Source of the DNA: Microbacterium oxydans
GTDB taxonomy: Bacteria; Actinomycetota; Actinomycetes; Actinomycetales; Microbacteriaceae
Assembly: GCF_000956405.1 (NCBI RefSeq)
Contig: NZ_JYIV01000028.1
Coordinates: 124,001 to 188,000 of the forward strand
DNA: 64,000 nucleotides
Direction of reading: 5' to 3'
The notes beneath the pieces were generated by a model. The model saw only the letters and a program-made list of their open reading frames with translations, searched no databases and was not told the DNA's origin. The position numbers were made by a program, and so were the translations under genes. Of this stretch, positions 8,012 to 15,865 are shown piece by piece. Position 1 is the first letter of the stretch. Each line of letters starts with the position of its first letter.

Positions 8012-8542
8012 ATGCAGCCACCCGAAGACGACCGCCCTCGGTCGAGTGGAGAGTCGGCCGACGTCGTCACCGCCTCGATCAAGGAACGGGTCTACGCCAC
8101 CTTCACCGGCCTCGCCATCGTGCTCGTCCAGAACTCGAACGTCGAGCACACCAGCGCGGTGCGGGCGAGCGTCACCCTTCTGGTCGGGATCGTGGCCATC
8201 GCGGTGGCGGGGTTCGTGGCAGAGCTGCTCGCGCACCTGGCCGTGCACGCCACCTTCCCCGATCGGCGGGAGTTCGGGCGGATGCTCCGCCTCACAGGCA
8301 CCGCCATCGCCTCGGCGGCCGTCCCGCTCCTGGTACTCCTCCTCGCCGTGCTCGGCTGGATCGAGCTGGACACAGCCCTCACGATCGCTTCGGTCGTCTA
8401 TGTCGCCATCCTCGGGCTGATCGGGTACGTCGCCGTCCGCCGCACCCGCGCGCCCTGGTGGAGACAGGTGATCGCGCTGGGGATTCTGGTCGCCCTCGGT
8501 GGGTTGGCCATCCTCATCCAGCAACTCGCCCACGGACACTGA
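8012..8542 (+). CDS. Four-helix integral membrane protein of unknown function
   Basis: A 176-residue protein with about four membrane segments (roughly residues 35-55, 62-82, 103-125 and 130-150, then one near the C-terminus). The segments contain ASVTLLVGIVAIAVAGFVAELLAHLAVH and similar stretches. The start at ATG 8012 is chosen because TAATCT (7999-8004) ends 7 nt before it, the leaderless arrangement also seen for its DUF7882 neighbours. I recognise no enzymatic motif. The conserved charged and His residues in the second helix (AELLAHLAVHATF) are the only polar feature of note. Confidence 0.75.
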   Translation: MQPPEDDRPRSSGESADVVTASIKERVYATFTGLAIVLVQNSNVEHTSAVRASVTLLVGIVAIAVAGFVAELLAHLAVHATFPDRREFGRMLRLTGTAIASAAVPLLVLLLAVLGWIELDTALTIASVVYVAILGLIGYVAVRRTRAPWWRQVIALGILVALGGLAILIQQLAHGH

Positions 8543-8606
8543 GGACGTCGCTCTCGTGTCGAGCGCCGAACCCGGGAATTGCCCTGCTACGGAGTAATCT
8601 CAGAGG

Positions 8607-8903
8607 ATGGGAACTCTCGAGTACAACAGCTCTCGTCCTCCGATCAAGGTCGATGACGCGACGTTGGCGCACTTGAAGATCGTGATCGGCACCAAGCTGC
8701 GTCGTCACGAGAGCTTCATGATGACGTGGCTGCCCGAGGACAAGAATCCTGCCGGACGCCTCACCATCTGGATGCACCCCGCCATCCCGCTGATCCTCGC
8801 GTTCGATGCGTCGGTGACGCCGGAGATCGACACCAAGCGCATCGAGCGGATGATGGAGCACCTCAACGCACGCGGTGAGCTCGTCCTGGACCAGCTCGCG
8901 TAG
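8607..8903 (+). CDS. DUF7882-family protein, copy 3
   Basis: A 98-residue paralogue: MGTLEYNSSRPPIKVDDATLAHLKIVIGTKLRRHESFMMTW, then LTIWMHPAIPLILAF. It shares with copy 1 the P..(L)..F block and a short C-terminus. TAATCT (8595-8600) ends 6 nt before ATG, exactly as for copy 1, so both may be read by the same sigma factor as leaderless messages. Function unknown. Confidence 0.85.
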   Translation: MGTLEYNSSRPPIKVDDATLAHLKIVIGTKLRRHESFMMTWLPEDKNPAGRLTIWMHPAIPLILAFDASVTPEIDTKRIERMMEHLNARGELVLDQLA

Positions 8904-8934
8904 AAGAGTCGTCTCGCTCCCTATAGTGGGGGCC

Positions 8935-9510
8935 ATGTCACGTCGCTCCGCCCTGGTCCTCGGTCTCTCCGCACTTCTGCTGCTGACGGGGTGTGCGTCT
9001 GCGGCGGGCGACGGTTCCGCTGCGCCCACGTCCGCCCCCACCGCCACACAGAGCGTGCCGCCCGCCAGAATCGACGCGGCCGCCGAGGAGCAGGCGCAGG
9101 CATGGCTGGATGCGGCTGTCGTGCCCCCAGGTGCTGTGCGCGTGACCGAGAAGCCCGTCTCGTTCAACTCCTCCTACCAGGGGTGGCCGTGCCAGCCGGT
9201 CGCCCAGCTCGAGGGGTACTGGACCCTGGCTGACACGACAGTGGCGGGGGCCGCGAACTGGTTGCAGGAGAATCCGACGGCGGATCTGGTCAGCACCGCG
9301 TCCGGCTCACCCTGGGCGGAGGACCCGAACCTCGACGGTGCGACCATCGGCTACATACCCGCCGACGACTCGCAGCAGGGCGTCGTCTACACCGTGGTGA
9401 AGACGGACTCGGGCGTCGCGATCCGGGCGGAGGTCGCGGCCCTCAGCGCGTCGGCCTCGTGTCCTTCGCTTCCTCCCGGGGAGATGCTGGGCAAGCCCGG
9501 GCAAGGCTGA
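8935..9510 (+). CDS. Secreted lipoprotein of unknown function
   Basis: A 191-residue protein with lipoprotein signal peptide MSRRSALVLGLSALLLLTGC (Cys20 lipidated), then a Thr/Ala/Ser-rich spacer and a folded domain of about 140 residues. The start at 8935 is supported by TATAGT (8922-8927) ending 7 nt before it. Two Cys in the folded part (GWPCQPV and ASCPSLPPG) could pair outside the membrane. No family recognised. A terminator hairpin follows at once. Confidence 0.8.
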   Translation: MSRRSALVLGLSALLLLTGCASAAGDGSAAPTSAPTATQSVPPARIDAAAEEQAQAWLDAAVVPPGAVRVTEKPVSFNSSYQGWPCQPVAQLEGYWTLADTTVAGAANWLQENPTADLVSTASGSPWAEDPNLDGATIGYIPADDSQQGVVYTVVKTDSGVAIRAEVAALSASASCPSLPPGEMLGKPGQG

Positions 9511-9541
9511 GCGCCTCCGCGAGGTCTCCGCGAAGGCGCTC
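9509..9541 (+). terminator. Hairpin terminator after the lipoprotein gene
   Basis: GAGCGCCT (9509-9516) pairs perfectly with AGGCGCTC (9534-9541), overlapping the stop codon, with a GC-rich 17-nt loop. It sits between convergent genes. No T-run. Confidence 0.6.
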
Positions 9542-9561
9542 TGCGCACCGGCTGAACGCTG

Positions 9562-9735
9562 TCAGTCCTCGCGGGGGTCCTCGGCCTCGGTGCTGCCGTC
9601 CGTGTCACCCGCGTCCGTGTCGGTGGGAGGAACGGTCGGAGGGGTTCCCTTACCGTCCTCGGCCCCGAGGTTGTCGATGTCTTCCGGCCCGGGCGAGGGC
9701 TCGGTGCTGATGTCGTTCCGGTCGTTCGTGCTCAT
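9562..9735 (-). CDS. Acidic microprotein, 57 residues
   Basis: It begins MSTNDRNDISTEPSPGPED and ends GSTEAEDPRED. GGAGG precedes ATG by 5 nt. The composition (Asp, Glu, Thr, Pro, Gly) and lack of hydrophobic residues match the other two small proteins of this cluster. The sequence is unlikely to fold alone. It is followed upstream by the third acidic protein, 46 bp away, and the two may be cotranscribed. Function unknown. Confidence 0.6.
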   Translation of the reverse strand: MSTNDRNDISTEPSPGPEDIDNLGAEDGKGTPPTVPPTDTDAGDTDGSTEAEDPRED

Positions 9736-9781
9736 GCGAGCCTCCTCGGTCGCTGTGGGTTCTCGACGCTCGACGTCGCGA

Positions 9782-9934
9782 TCAGGGCAGGTCTTCGACG
9801 TCGATGTCGTCGTCGATGTCGTCGTCGTCGGTGTCGTCGTCGGTCGAGGGCATGTCGGGGTCGATGCCCTGAGCCTCGACCTCGGGGGTCTCGTCCGAGT
9901 CGACGTCGTTCGAATGGTGCTGGGGGTCTGACAT
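9782..9934 (-). CDS. Acidic microprotein, 50 residues, poly-Asp
   Basis: It begins MSDPQHHSNDVDSDETPEVE and ends in a run of Asp-rich repeats closing with DVEDLP. About two fifths of residues are Asp or Glu. The Asp run comes from a GTC/GAT trinucleotide repeat at about 9800-9835. CGGAG lies about 6 nt before the ATG. The N-terminal MSDP is shared with the 49-residue protein at 7760-7909. The frame was read directly from the sequence. A purely repeat-born open frame is a possible alternative. Confidence 0.55.
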   Translation of the reverse strand: MSDPQHHSNDVDSDETPEVEAQGIDPDMPSTDDDTDDDDIDDDIDVEDLP

Positions 9935-10003
9935 GCGATTCTCCGATCGATCAGTGGGCTGGTCGACCAGTGTCGCCCCACTTCCGCCCGGTCCGTCTGC
10001 CCG

Positions 10004-10033
10004 TTGACAGGGAGGAGGCCGCGAGCGGACAAT
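10004..10033 (+). promoter_or_regulatory. Forward promoter-like sequence with no gene behind it
   Basis: TTGACA (10004-10009) and GACAAT (10028-10033) are separated by 18 bp. The next annotated gene on this strand is at 11915, and thrE is on the other strand. If active, it would make an antisense or short untranslated RNA near the 3' end of thrE. The rest of 9935-10152 shows no gene. Confidence 0.3.
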
Positions 10034-10152
10034 CCTCGTCTGCTCCCTTCACTCAGTGCACGGCCCGTCCGCGAGTGGACGACTTCCCGACGTGAATCAC
10101 CCGTGCGCTCGGCGAGATCGCGTGCACTCGGCGCGGGACGGGGGAGAGGGGG

Positions 10153-11553
10153 TCAGCGGCGGGTGCGGGCGCGGGTCTTCGCGACGCTCGCGAGGGTGGC
10201 GCGGACGGGGGTTCCGAGGTAGAGACCCAGCGAGGCGCCGGAGGCCAGACCGATCCCGATCACGGCCGCATCGATGAGGGAACCGCCGGCGAGCAGCATC
10301 CCCGTCGACGTGCCAGCCGCGTGGACCATCTCGAGCAGACCCTGGAACACGGCGACTCCGGGAACGAGCGGCACGATCGCCGCCGTGGTGACCGCGACCG
10401 AGGGGACATGCAGGTTTCGCGCGATCAGCATCCCCAGGAAGCTCGCCAGCAGCGCGCCCACCGCGCTCGCCGCCGCGGGGTGCAGGTTCAGCGCCACCGA
10501 GCCCGCATAGCCTGCGAGCGTCACGGCACTCAGGAGCGCACTGACCAGGATGATGCGGATGCCGGCGCCGTTGAACACCGCGACGGCGACCGCGATGATG
10601 ATCGCACCGGCGAACTGGTTGACGAGTGGCCCGAACGGTGCGGGGTCGTCGGGGAGGTCCATCGTGAAGCCCAGAACCCCGCCGAGTTCGAGGCCGACGA
10701 GGATGCCGATCACCACGCCGAGGGTCTGCATGGTCAGGTCGAGGATGCGTCCACCCGCCGTGAGGGCGAAGCCGTCGATCGCATCTTGTGCCGCACCGAC
10801 CACCGTGAGACCGGCGAGCATCAGCACGATGCCCGAGGCCACGATGATCGACGGGCGGATGCCGACGAACGGCTCGATCCCCGCGGTGCCGAGCGCCGAG
10901 ACCACGACGGCCACGATCGTCGTCACCAGCCCTCCCGCGATCTGGCTGAAGAACAGGGGAACGCGGAGCCGCGCGAGCCCGGCCTGGGTCAGGGCTGCGC
11001 ACAACGCGGCGACGAATGTGAGTCCGACGATGATCGGTGCGGCACCGAGCATGATGCTGACCCCGACCGCGAGCAGAGCGCGCGCGACGATCACGACCGG
11101 CTGCTGGTAGCGGAACGGCACACGCCGGATGGCGCGGAACGTGGTGCGCGCGGATTCGAGGTCGAGGCCGCCGTCGATGTCGGCGACCAGGGCCTGCACA
11201 CGCTGCAGCTTCGCGTGATCGGGCGCGGTCACCCGCACGACCCGCACCAGGGTCTCCGGCCAGACCTCTCCGCTCAGGTGGAACGACACCGTGATGGAGT
11301 TGTACGTGACGTCGACCTGCACGCCGCGCATCCCGTAGGCGTCGCATACCCGTGTGATCGCGAGCGTGACCTCGTGCGCGGAGGCGCCGACGGCGAACAT
11401 CGACTCCCCGATGCGCGTCGCCAGATCGAGCACCCGGGGGACCGTGCGTTCATCGATGACGGGCATGGCCTCGGTGTGTGCGACCGCCGACGGATCGGTG
11501 TGCAGCAGACGGCGCACGGAGGCGAGCAGCGGCCGGCGGGAACTCGCGGACAT
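10153..11553 (-). CDS. thrE: ThrE-type threonine/serine exporter
   Basis: A 466-residue membrane protein with the two-part ThrE layout. The N-terminal soluble and gate region (DUF1212-like) has ESMFAVGASAHEVTLAITRVC and VDVTYNSITVSF. About ten membrane segments follow from near residue 150 to the end, including the C-terminal DUF3815-like half (LVPGVAVFQGLLEMV). The founding member exports threonine and serine in Corynebacterium. Substrate here is inferred. The start is set at the second of two close ATGs because GGGAGA lies 9 nt upstream. ATG 11562 is the alternative. The gene stands alone. Confidence 0.85.
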   Translation of the reverse strand: MSASSRRPLLASVRRLLHTDPSAVAHTEAMPVIDERTVPRVLDLATRIGESMFAVGASAHEVTLAITRVCDAYGMRGVQVDVTYNSITVSFHLSGEVWPETLVRVVRVTAPDHAKLQRVQALVADIDGGLDLESARTTFRAIRRVPFRYQQPVVIVARALLAVGVSIMLGAAPIIVGLTFVAALCAALTQAGLARLRVPLFFSQIAGGLVTTIVAVVVSALGTAGIEPFVGIRPSIIVASGIVLMLAGLTVVGAAQDAIDGFALTAGGRILDLTMQTLGVVIGILVGLELGGVLGFTMDLPDDPAPFGPLVNQFAGAIIIAVAVAVFNGAGIRIILVSALLSAVTLAGYAGSVALNLHPAAASAVGALLASFLGMLIARNLHVPSVAVTTAAIVPLVPGVAVFQGLLEMVHAAGTSTGMLLAGGSLIDAAVIGIGLASGASLGLYLGTPVRATLASVAKTRARTRR

Positions 11554-11914
11554 ATTCTCCATTCTCCCGCCGGTGCCGTCGATCACGGGGAAGACTGTCC
11601 GGTCCTCCGCGACCCGAACGCGGAGGACCGGCGAAATCGAGTGAGCGGGTGCGCATGTGCACCGGCCCCCGAGCCGCCGCCCGGACCCGAGAGAGAATCC
11701 GAACACGCCGCCGGTTCGACCGACGTAGAGCGCTGAAGCGACTCTTCGTGTCTGCCACGATACGCACGAACCGCGGAAGCACCGCTATCGGGCCCCCTCC
11801 CTTGACGGAAGCCCCGACGCGCTGGTAGCGGTGTGGTGGACATGGTTAGCGTCTGAGGGGACCGCGATGCAACCCCCTTGGGCCTGCTGCGTCGATCGTG
11901 GCACCGTCGGGGGT

Positions 11915-12265
11915 ATGAAACTCGTGTCCTATGCAGGCCAACAGGTGGTCACGACCGACGATGTCGCCGACGCGCTGGTCGCGCTCGCGGCAGCCATCGC
12001 GAGCGAAGGTGAATCCGCGGCCCTCCGGTTGCCGATCGTCATCGATGGGAAGAAGGATTCCGCCGATCTGATCGTCGGCGTCGGCAATGACCTCCTGGTC
12101 GGGCCGCAGACCTCCGAAGGGGATGACCCCGACTTCTCCGAAGACGCCGCGGAGATCCGCCGGCACCCCCTCTTCCCCCAGCGCGCCGCCGGAGATGAGG
12201 ATGAGGATGAGGAGATCGGGATCGCGTCGATCGACTTCGACATCGACCACGGGGCTCGCGCTTAG
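11915..12265 (+). CDS. Small acidic protein of unknown function
   Basis: A 116-residue soluble protein, MKLVSYAGQQVVTTDDVADAL..., with a compact N-terminal part (two short strands and a helix ALVALAAAIASEGESAALRL) and an acidic C-terminus (GDEDEDEE). I recognise no family. ATG 11915 follows GGGGG almost directly. A second in-frame ATG at 11867, with GAGGGG 6 nt before it, would add 16 residues. TAGCGT (11847-11852) is a plausible -10. The 360 bp before the gene back to thrE show nothing else. Confidence 0.6.
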   Translation: MKLVSYAGQQVVTTDDVADALVALAAAIASEGESAALRLPIVIDGKKDSADLIVGVGNDLLVGPQTSEGDDPDFSEDAAEIRRHPLFPQRAAGDEDEDEEIGIASIDFDIDHGARA

Positions 12266-12328
12266 CGCACTCGCGGTGGCGGTGTAAAGGGGAGCGCGCA
12301 ACGGATACCGTGCACCTAGTCTGCTGAG

Positions 12329-12583
12329 GTGCCGAACTCCGCCCTGCCTGATCACGACGTCCTCTGGGCGTGCGTCGAGGAGGGCTTCCACGTCGGGAGC
12401 CGCCGCGGCGACTTCCTCGGGTACGTCGACAGGCAGACCGGAGGTGGGTATCGCGCGTTCGATGCCCGATCCCGGTCCCTCGGCGACTTCCCGTCATTGC
12501 GTGCAGCGACCGCCGCCGTCGAGGATCTGACGGACGATGCGTCGCCCGCGGTCCATGACGGCGAGCAGGGAGTCACGCTGTGA
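12329..12583 (+). CDS. Unknown 84-residue protein coupled to the BLUF gene
   Basis: The protein starts at GTG (MPNSALPDHDVLWACVEEGFHVGSRRGDFLGYVD...). TAGTCT (12317-12322) ends 6 nt before it, so the message is probably leaderless. The sequence has a Gly/Arg/Tyr-rich centre (GYVDRQTGGGYRAFD) like a small beta-rich domain, with no recognised family. Its stop overlaps the GTG of the BLUF gene (GTGA), so the two are translationally coupled and it may be a partner of the photosensor. Confidence 0.65.
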   Translation: MPNSALPDHDVLWACVEEGFHVGSRRGDFLGYVDRQTGGGYRAFDARSRSLGDFPSLRAATAAVEDLTDDASPAVHDGEQGVTL

Positions 12584-13023
12584 GGTCGGTCCCGACCACA
12601 GGTCTGGTCTCGCTCGTCTACACCAGCACGGCGTCCCAGCCGTTCCGCGAAACCGCTCTCGAGCAGCTGCTCGCCGTCTGTCGTCGCCTCAACGACGGGC
12701 GCGGCATCACCGGCATGCTCCTCCACCGAGACGGGCGCTTCATCCAGGTGCTGGAGGGGCAGGCCGACACCATCGCACGCCTCGTCGACACCATCCGCAG
12801 GGACCCCCGGCACCGAGACCTGCGCGTGCTGCTGACACAGTCGATCGCCGAGCGCCGCTTCCCGGACTGGACGATGGGGTATCGCGCCCTGCACGTCGGC
12901 GAGAACCGTCCACCGGGTTTCCGGGATTCGTTCGCCGACCTGGATGCCGGTGCAGACGTCGACACCACGCTCAGGGCGCTGACCGAGCTCACTCTCTGGT
13001 TCCGGGTGCGCGCGCGGGCCTGA
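12580..13023 (+). CDS. BLUF-domain blue-light sensor
   Basis: A 147-residue single-domain flavin photoreceptor. The residues that carry the BLUF photocycle fall at the spacing known from AppA (Tyr21, Asn45, Gln63, Trp104, Met106): here Tyr14 (LVYTS), Asn38 (RLNDGRGITG), Gln56 (FIQVLEG), Trp97 and Met99 (DWTMGYR). After the domain there is only a short helix (TTLRALTELTLWFRV), with no output domain, so it should act by protein-protein contact. Translational overlap with the 84-residue gene before it makes that product the first candidate partner. Confidence 0.92.
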   Translation: MRSVPTTGLVSLVYTSTASQPFRETALEQLLAVCRRLNDGRGITGMLLHRDGRFIQVLEGQADTIARLVDTIRRDPRHRDLRVLLTQSIAERRFPDWTMGYRALHVGENRPPGFRDSFADLDAGADVDTTLRALTELTLWFRVRARA

Positions 13024-13037
13024 GCACGCGGTCGCGG

Positions 13038-13688
13038 TCAGTCCCGGGCGAAGATCTCGGGATGCGCGTCGATGAGCTCCGCCTGCTGTGTCCAGGAGAG
13101 TCCGACGATGCTGAGCACGACCCGCACGACAGTCGAATCGGCATCGGTCGTGCTCAGACGCAGTTCGCGCAGCGTGGCCCTGGCCGTCTCCTCGATCAGG
13201 AAGGCGAGCAGCTCGGGTGGCATGTCTCCGCGGAAGGCTCCTGAACCCACCCCCACTGCGGTCAGTTCGCGGATGCGTCGCCGCAGCGGAGCCAGGGCGC
13301 GGACGGTGTCGGCCAGATGCACGTCGTCGAGTGCGATGTTCGCCGACGCGCGCACGGCCGATGCCTCGCGCCAGAGCCGTGTGGCCATCCTCGCCAGGGT
13401 CACCCGCGGATCGGACTCGTCCGTGGTCTCGGCGATCGTGTTGAAGCGCTGCGCGCCCACCGCGATCACCTCGCGCAGCAGGCTGTCACGGTCGGCGAAG
13501 TGGCCGTAGACGGCTCGACGCGTGAGACCGGCGGCCTGCGCGATCGCATCGAGAGAGGCCGTGGGGTTGGTCGCGAGCACCGACTGCGCCGCGCGCAGGA
13601 GGGCTTCGCGGTTGGCCAGGGCATCGCGGCGCCGGCGCGGGGCCGGTGCGGACGTCTCCTGCCCGTCTCGCGGAGTCACGGCGCTCAC
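13038..13688 (-). CDS. TetR-family regulator of the YhgE operon
   Basis: A 216-residue TetR protein with the helix-turn-helix at about 35-75 (LDAIAQAAGLTRRAVYGHFADRDSLL) and a helical ligand domain. The GTG start overlaps the stop of the YhgE gene before it (GTGA), making it the last gene of a three-gene, coupled operon. TetR regulators are usual companions of actinobacterial YhgE/Pip export proteins, so it probably represses the operon through the promoter near 18770-18800. A short N-terminal charged stretch (PAPRRRRDALAN) precedes the DNA-binding domain. Confidence 0.88.
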   Translation of the reverse strand: MSAVTPRDGQETSAPAPRRRRDALANREALLRAAQSVLATNPTASLDAIAQAAGLTRRAVYGHFADRDSLLREVIAVGAQRFNTIAETTDESDPRVTLARMATRLWREASAVRASANIALDDVHLADTVRALAPLRRRIRELTAVGVGSGAFRGDMPPELLAFLIEETARATLRELRLSTTDADSTVVRVVLSIVGLSWTQQAELIDAHPEIFARD

Positions 13689-15865
13689 GACATCACCTTG
13701 GTCGAGGCGAGGGCATCGACCAGCTTGCGGTTGTAGTTCACCAGTGGTCGCCGCAGCACGAGTCCGAGCAGAAGTGCAGGGATGATGAACAGCGCGAGAG
13801 CACCGAGCGCCCACCAGAAGTCGCCCTGATAGACGCCGGCGATCGCCGCCCGCACCATGTTCACCGCATAGGTCGCGGGGAGGAACGGGCTGACGCTCTG
13901 GAACCAGGCAGGCAGCAGCTGCAGCGGGTAGGCGCCGCCCGATCCGGAGATCTGGATCACCAGGAGCAGCACCGCGAGTGCCTTCCCCGCATTGCCGAAC
14001 GCGACCACCGCCGTGTACACGATCAGGGTGAACACCGTCGAGATCGCCCACCCCGCCAGGATCAGCAGCAGCGGATGCGCGGGTTCGATCTGCACGAAGA
14101 GGATCAGCCCGAGCGTCAGCAGTGTGCTCTGCGCGAGTCCGACGAGGCCGAAGATGCCGTAGCGGCCGAGGTACTTCTGCGTCGGGGTGAGCTCCGGCCG
14201 GTCGGGCAGCGTCTCGGCGTTCACGTCCGTGCGGATCGTCACGGTCATCAGGAGCGCGCCCACCCACAGGGCGAGGATCATGTACAGCGGAGCCATGGCG
14301 GCACCGAAGCCGGCCACGGGGAACACCGCTGTGCGGTCGAGGCGCACCGGCTCGGCGAGCGAGGTCGCCAGCACGCCGGGGTCCGCACCGATCAGCGCAC
14401 TGAGGTCACCGGTGTCGGCGGCCGTCGCGATCGACTGCTGCACGGTGTCGAACCTGTCGGCCAGAGAGTTCAGTGCCGCCGACAGCCCGGTCGTGGCCTC
14501 CTGTGCGCGCGACAGGGTGGACAGCACGGAGTCCGATGCTCCGGACAGACCGGATGCGATGCCGGAGAGGTCGGAGCGGATCGCCGAGACGTCGGAGCCG
14601 ATCTGCGCGAGCGTCGACGAGAGGGCGTTCAGCTGGGTCTTGAGCCCGTCGTCGTAGGTGGTCCGTGCGTCGGCGATCGCCTTCTTCGCCTCGGCGATCG
14701 CGGCGCTGATCTCCTGATGCGAGCTCTGCGCCGCGTCGTTGCCTGCCGCGATCTGCGTCGCCGTGTCCTGCAGCCGCTGCTGCAGCGCCTGCTGGCGTGC
14801 GATCGCCTCGTCGAGTCGGCTGATCACCGCGTCGAAGTCGGCCTGCGCGGAATCGGGCAGATTCGGTCCGACCTGGGTCTCCAACGTGTTCTTCACAGCC
14901 CGGTACTGGTCGGCCTGCTGCTGCACGCGTTCGGCGAGCGTGGTGACGGCCTGCACCTGGCTGCCGCTCAGCGAGTCGGCGCCCGCATACAGCTCATCGA
15001 TGCGCTGACCGACGGCGTCGTAGCTGCTCGACGTCGCCGCGAGAGCGTCCGCCAATGACTGCGCGGCCGTCTGCAAGGTCTTCTTGAGGGTGCCCGCCGC
15101 ATCCACTCCGCTGCCGAGAGCACCCGTGGTGTCCTTGAACGCATCGCCGGCCGATCCGACCAGACCCGATGCGCTGTCCAGCAGAGGACGACTCGCCTCG
15201 AGCAGGGCGGTGAAGGTGTCGGCGGTCGTCGCCCCCGACCGCAGCTGATCCCCGACGCTGCCGACTCGCGCCTCGATGCGGTTCAGCGCCGCCTGGGTGT
15301 CCTCATCTGTGAGGTAGTCCGACATCGATGAGACGAGGCCGAGCGCCACGTCGCCGAGCGTCTGGGCGAACGTGTCGCTGATCGCGGACGACACCCCTTC
15401 CGCACCCTGCCCCGTGATCTTGGGCGCCAGGGCGTTCTTCTTCTCGTTCGTGTAGAGGGCGATGTGCGTGCGGTCGCCGCCGTCGGCGTAGAACGTCAGC
15501 ATGTCGGCGCTGAACGTCTCCGGCAGCACGATCGCGGCGTAGTACTCGCCCGACTTCGTGCCGTCGATCGCATCGTGCTCATCCGTGATGACCCAGTCGA
15601 GCTGGTCGTTCCCGCGCAGCTGCGAGAGCACCTGCTCGCCGACGTTCACGCGGATCGGGACGAGATCGCTCTGGTACCCGGCATCCGTGCTCGCGACGGC
15701 GATCTTCAGGTCCTTGGTGTTGGCGAACGGGTCCCAGCTGGCGATCACGTTGAACCAGGTGAACAGCGAGGGGATGACGACGAGGCCGAACAGCACGATG
15801 CAGGCCATCACGTTCTGGGTGGCGTGACGCACGTCGCGGCGCGTCAGATCCAGGATGTTCTTCAT
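13685..15865 (-). CDS. YhgE/Pip-type membrane protein (second of pair)
   Basis: A 726-residue protein of the YhgE/phage-infection-protein class. There is one membrane segment at about 20-40 (MACIVLFGLVVIPSLFTWFN), a large outer region of about 480 residues with long coiled-coil stretches rich in Ala, Gln and Ser (ALQQRLQDTATQIAAGNDAAQ), and then five or six membrane segments at the C-terminus resembling ABC-2 permeases (PLYMILALWVGALLMTVTI onward). It is paralogous to the gene just upstream and overlaps it by 4 bp. Related proteins act in lipid or antibiotic export and in type VII secretion. The transported compound is not known. Confidence 0.88.
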   Translation of the reverse strand: MKNILDLTRRDVRHATQNVMACIVLFGLVVIPSLFTWFNVIASWDPFANTKDLKIAVASTDAGYQSDLVPIRVNVGEQVLSQLRGNDQLDWVITDEHDAIDGTKSGEYYAAIVLPETFSADMLTFYADGGDRTHIALYTNEKKNALAPKITGQGAEGVSSAISDTFAQTLGDVALGLVSSMSDYLTDEDTQAALNRIEARVGSVGDQLRSGATTADTFTALLEASRPLLDSASGLVGSAGDAFKDTTGALGSGVDAAGTLKKTLQTAAQSLADALAATSSSYDAVGQRIDELYAGADSLSGSQVQAVTTLAERVQQQADQYRAVKNTLETQVGPNLPDSAQADFDAVISRLDEAIARQQALQQRLQDTATQIAAGNDAAQSSHQEISAAIAEAKKAIADARTTYDDGLKTQLNALSSTLAQIGSDVSAIRSDLSGIASGLSGASDSVLSTLSRAQEATTGLSAALNSLADRFDTVQQSIATAADTGDLSALIGADPGVLATSLAEPVRLDRTAVFPVAGFGAAMAPLYMILALWVGALLMTVTIRTDVNAETLPDRPELTPTQKYLGRYGIFGLVGLAQSTLLTLGLILFVQIEPAHPLLLILAGWAISTVFTLIVYTAVVAFGNAGKALAVLLLVIQISGSGGAYPLQLLPAWFQSVSPFLPATYAVNMVRAAIAGVYQGDFWWALGALALFIIPALLLGLVLRRPLVNYNRKLVDALASTKVMS

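Noticed and set aside
6881..8903. DNA ligase function for the DUF7882 copies
   Set aside because: The label is found on relatives, but the proteins are about 100 residues and have no KxDG nucleotidyl-transfer motif.
9800..9835. GTC/GAT trinucleotide tract as a CRISPR-like or tandem repeat locus
   Set aside because: There are no spacers or regular unit. It codes for an Asp run in a small acidic protein.
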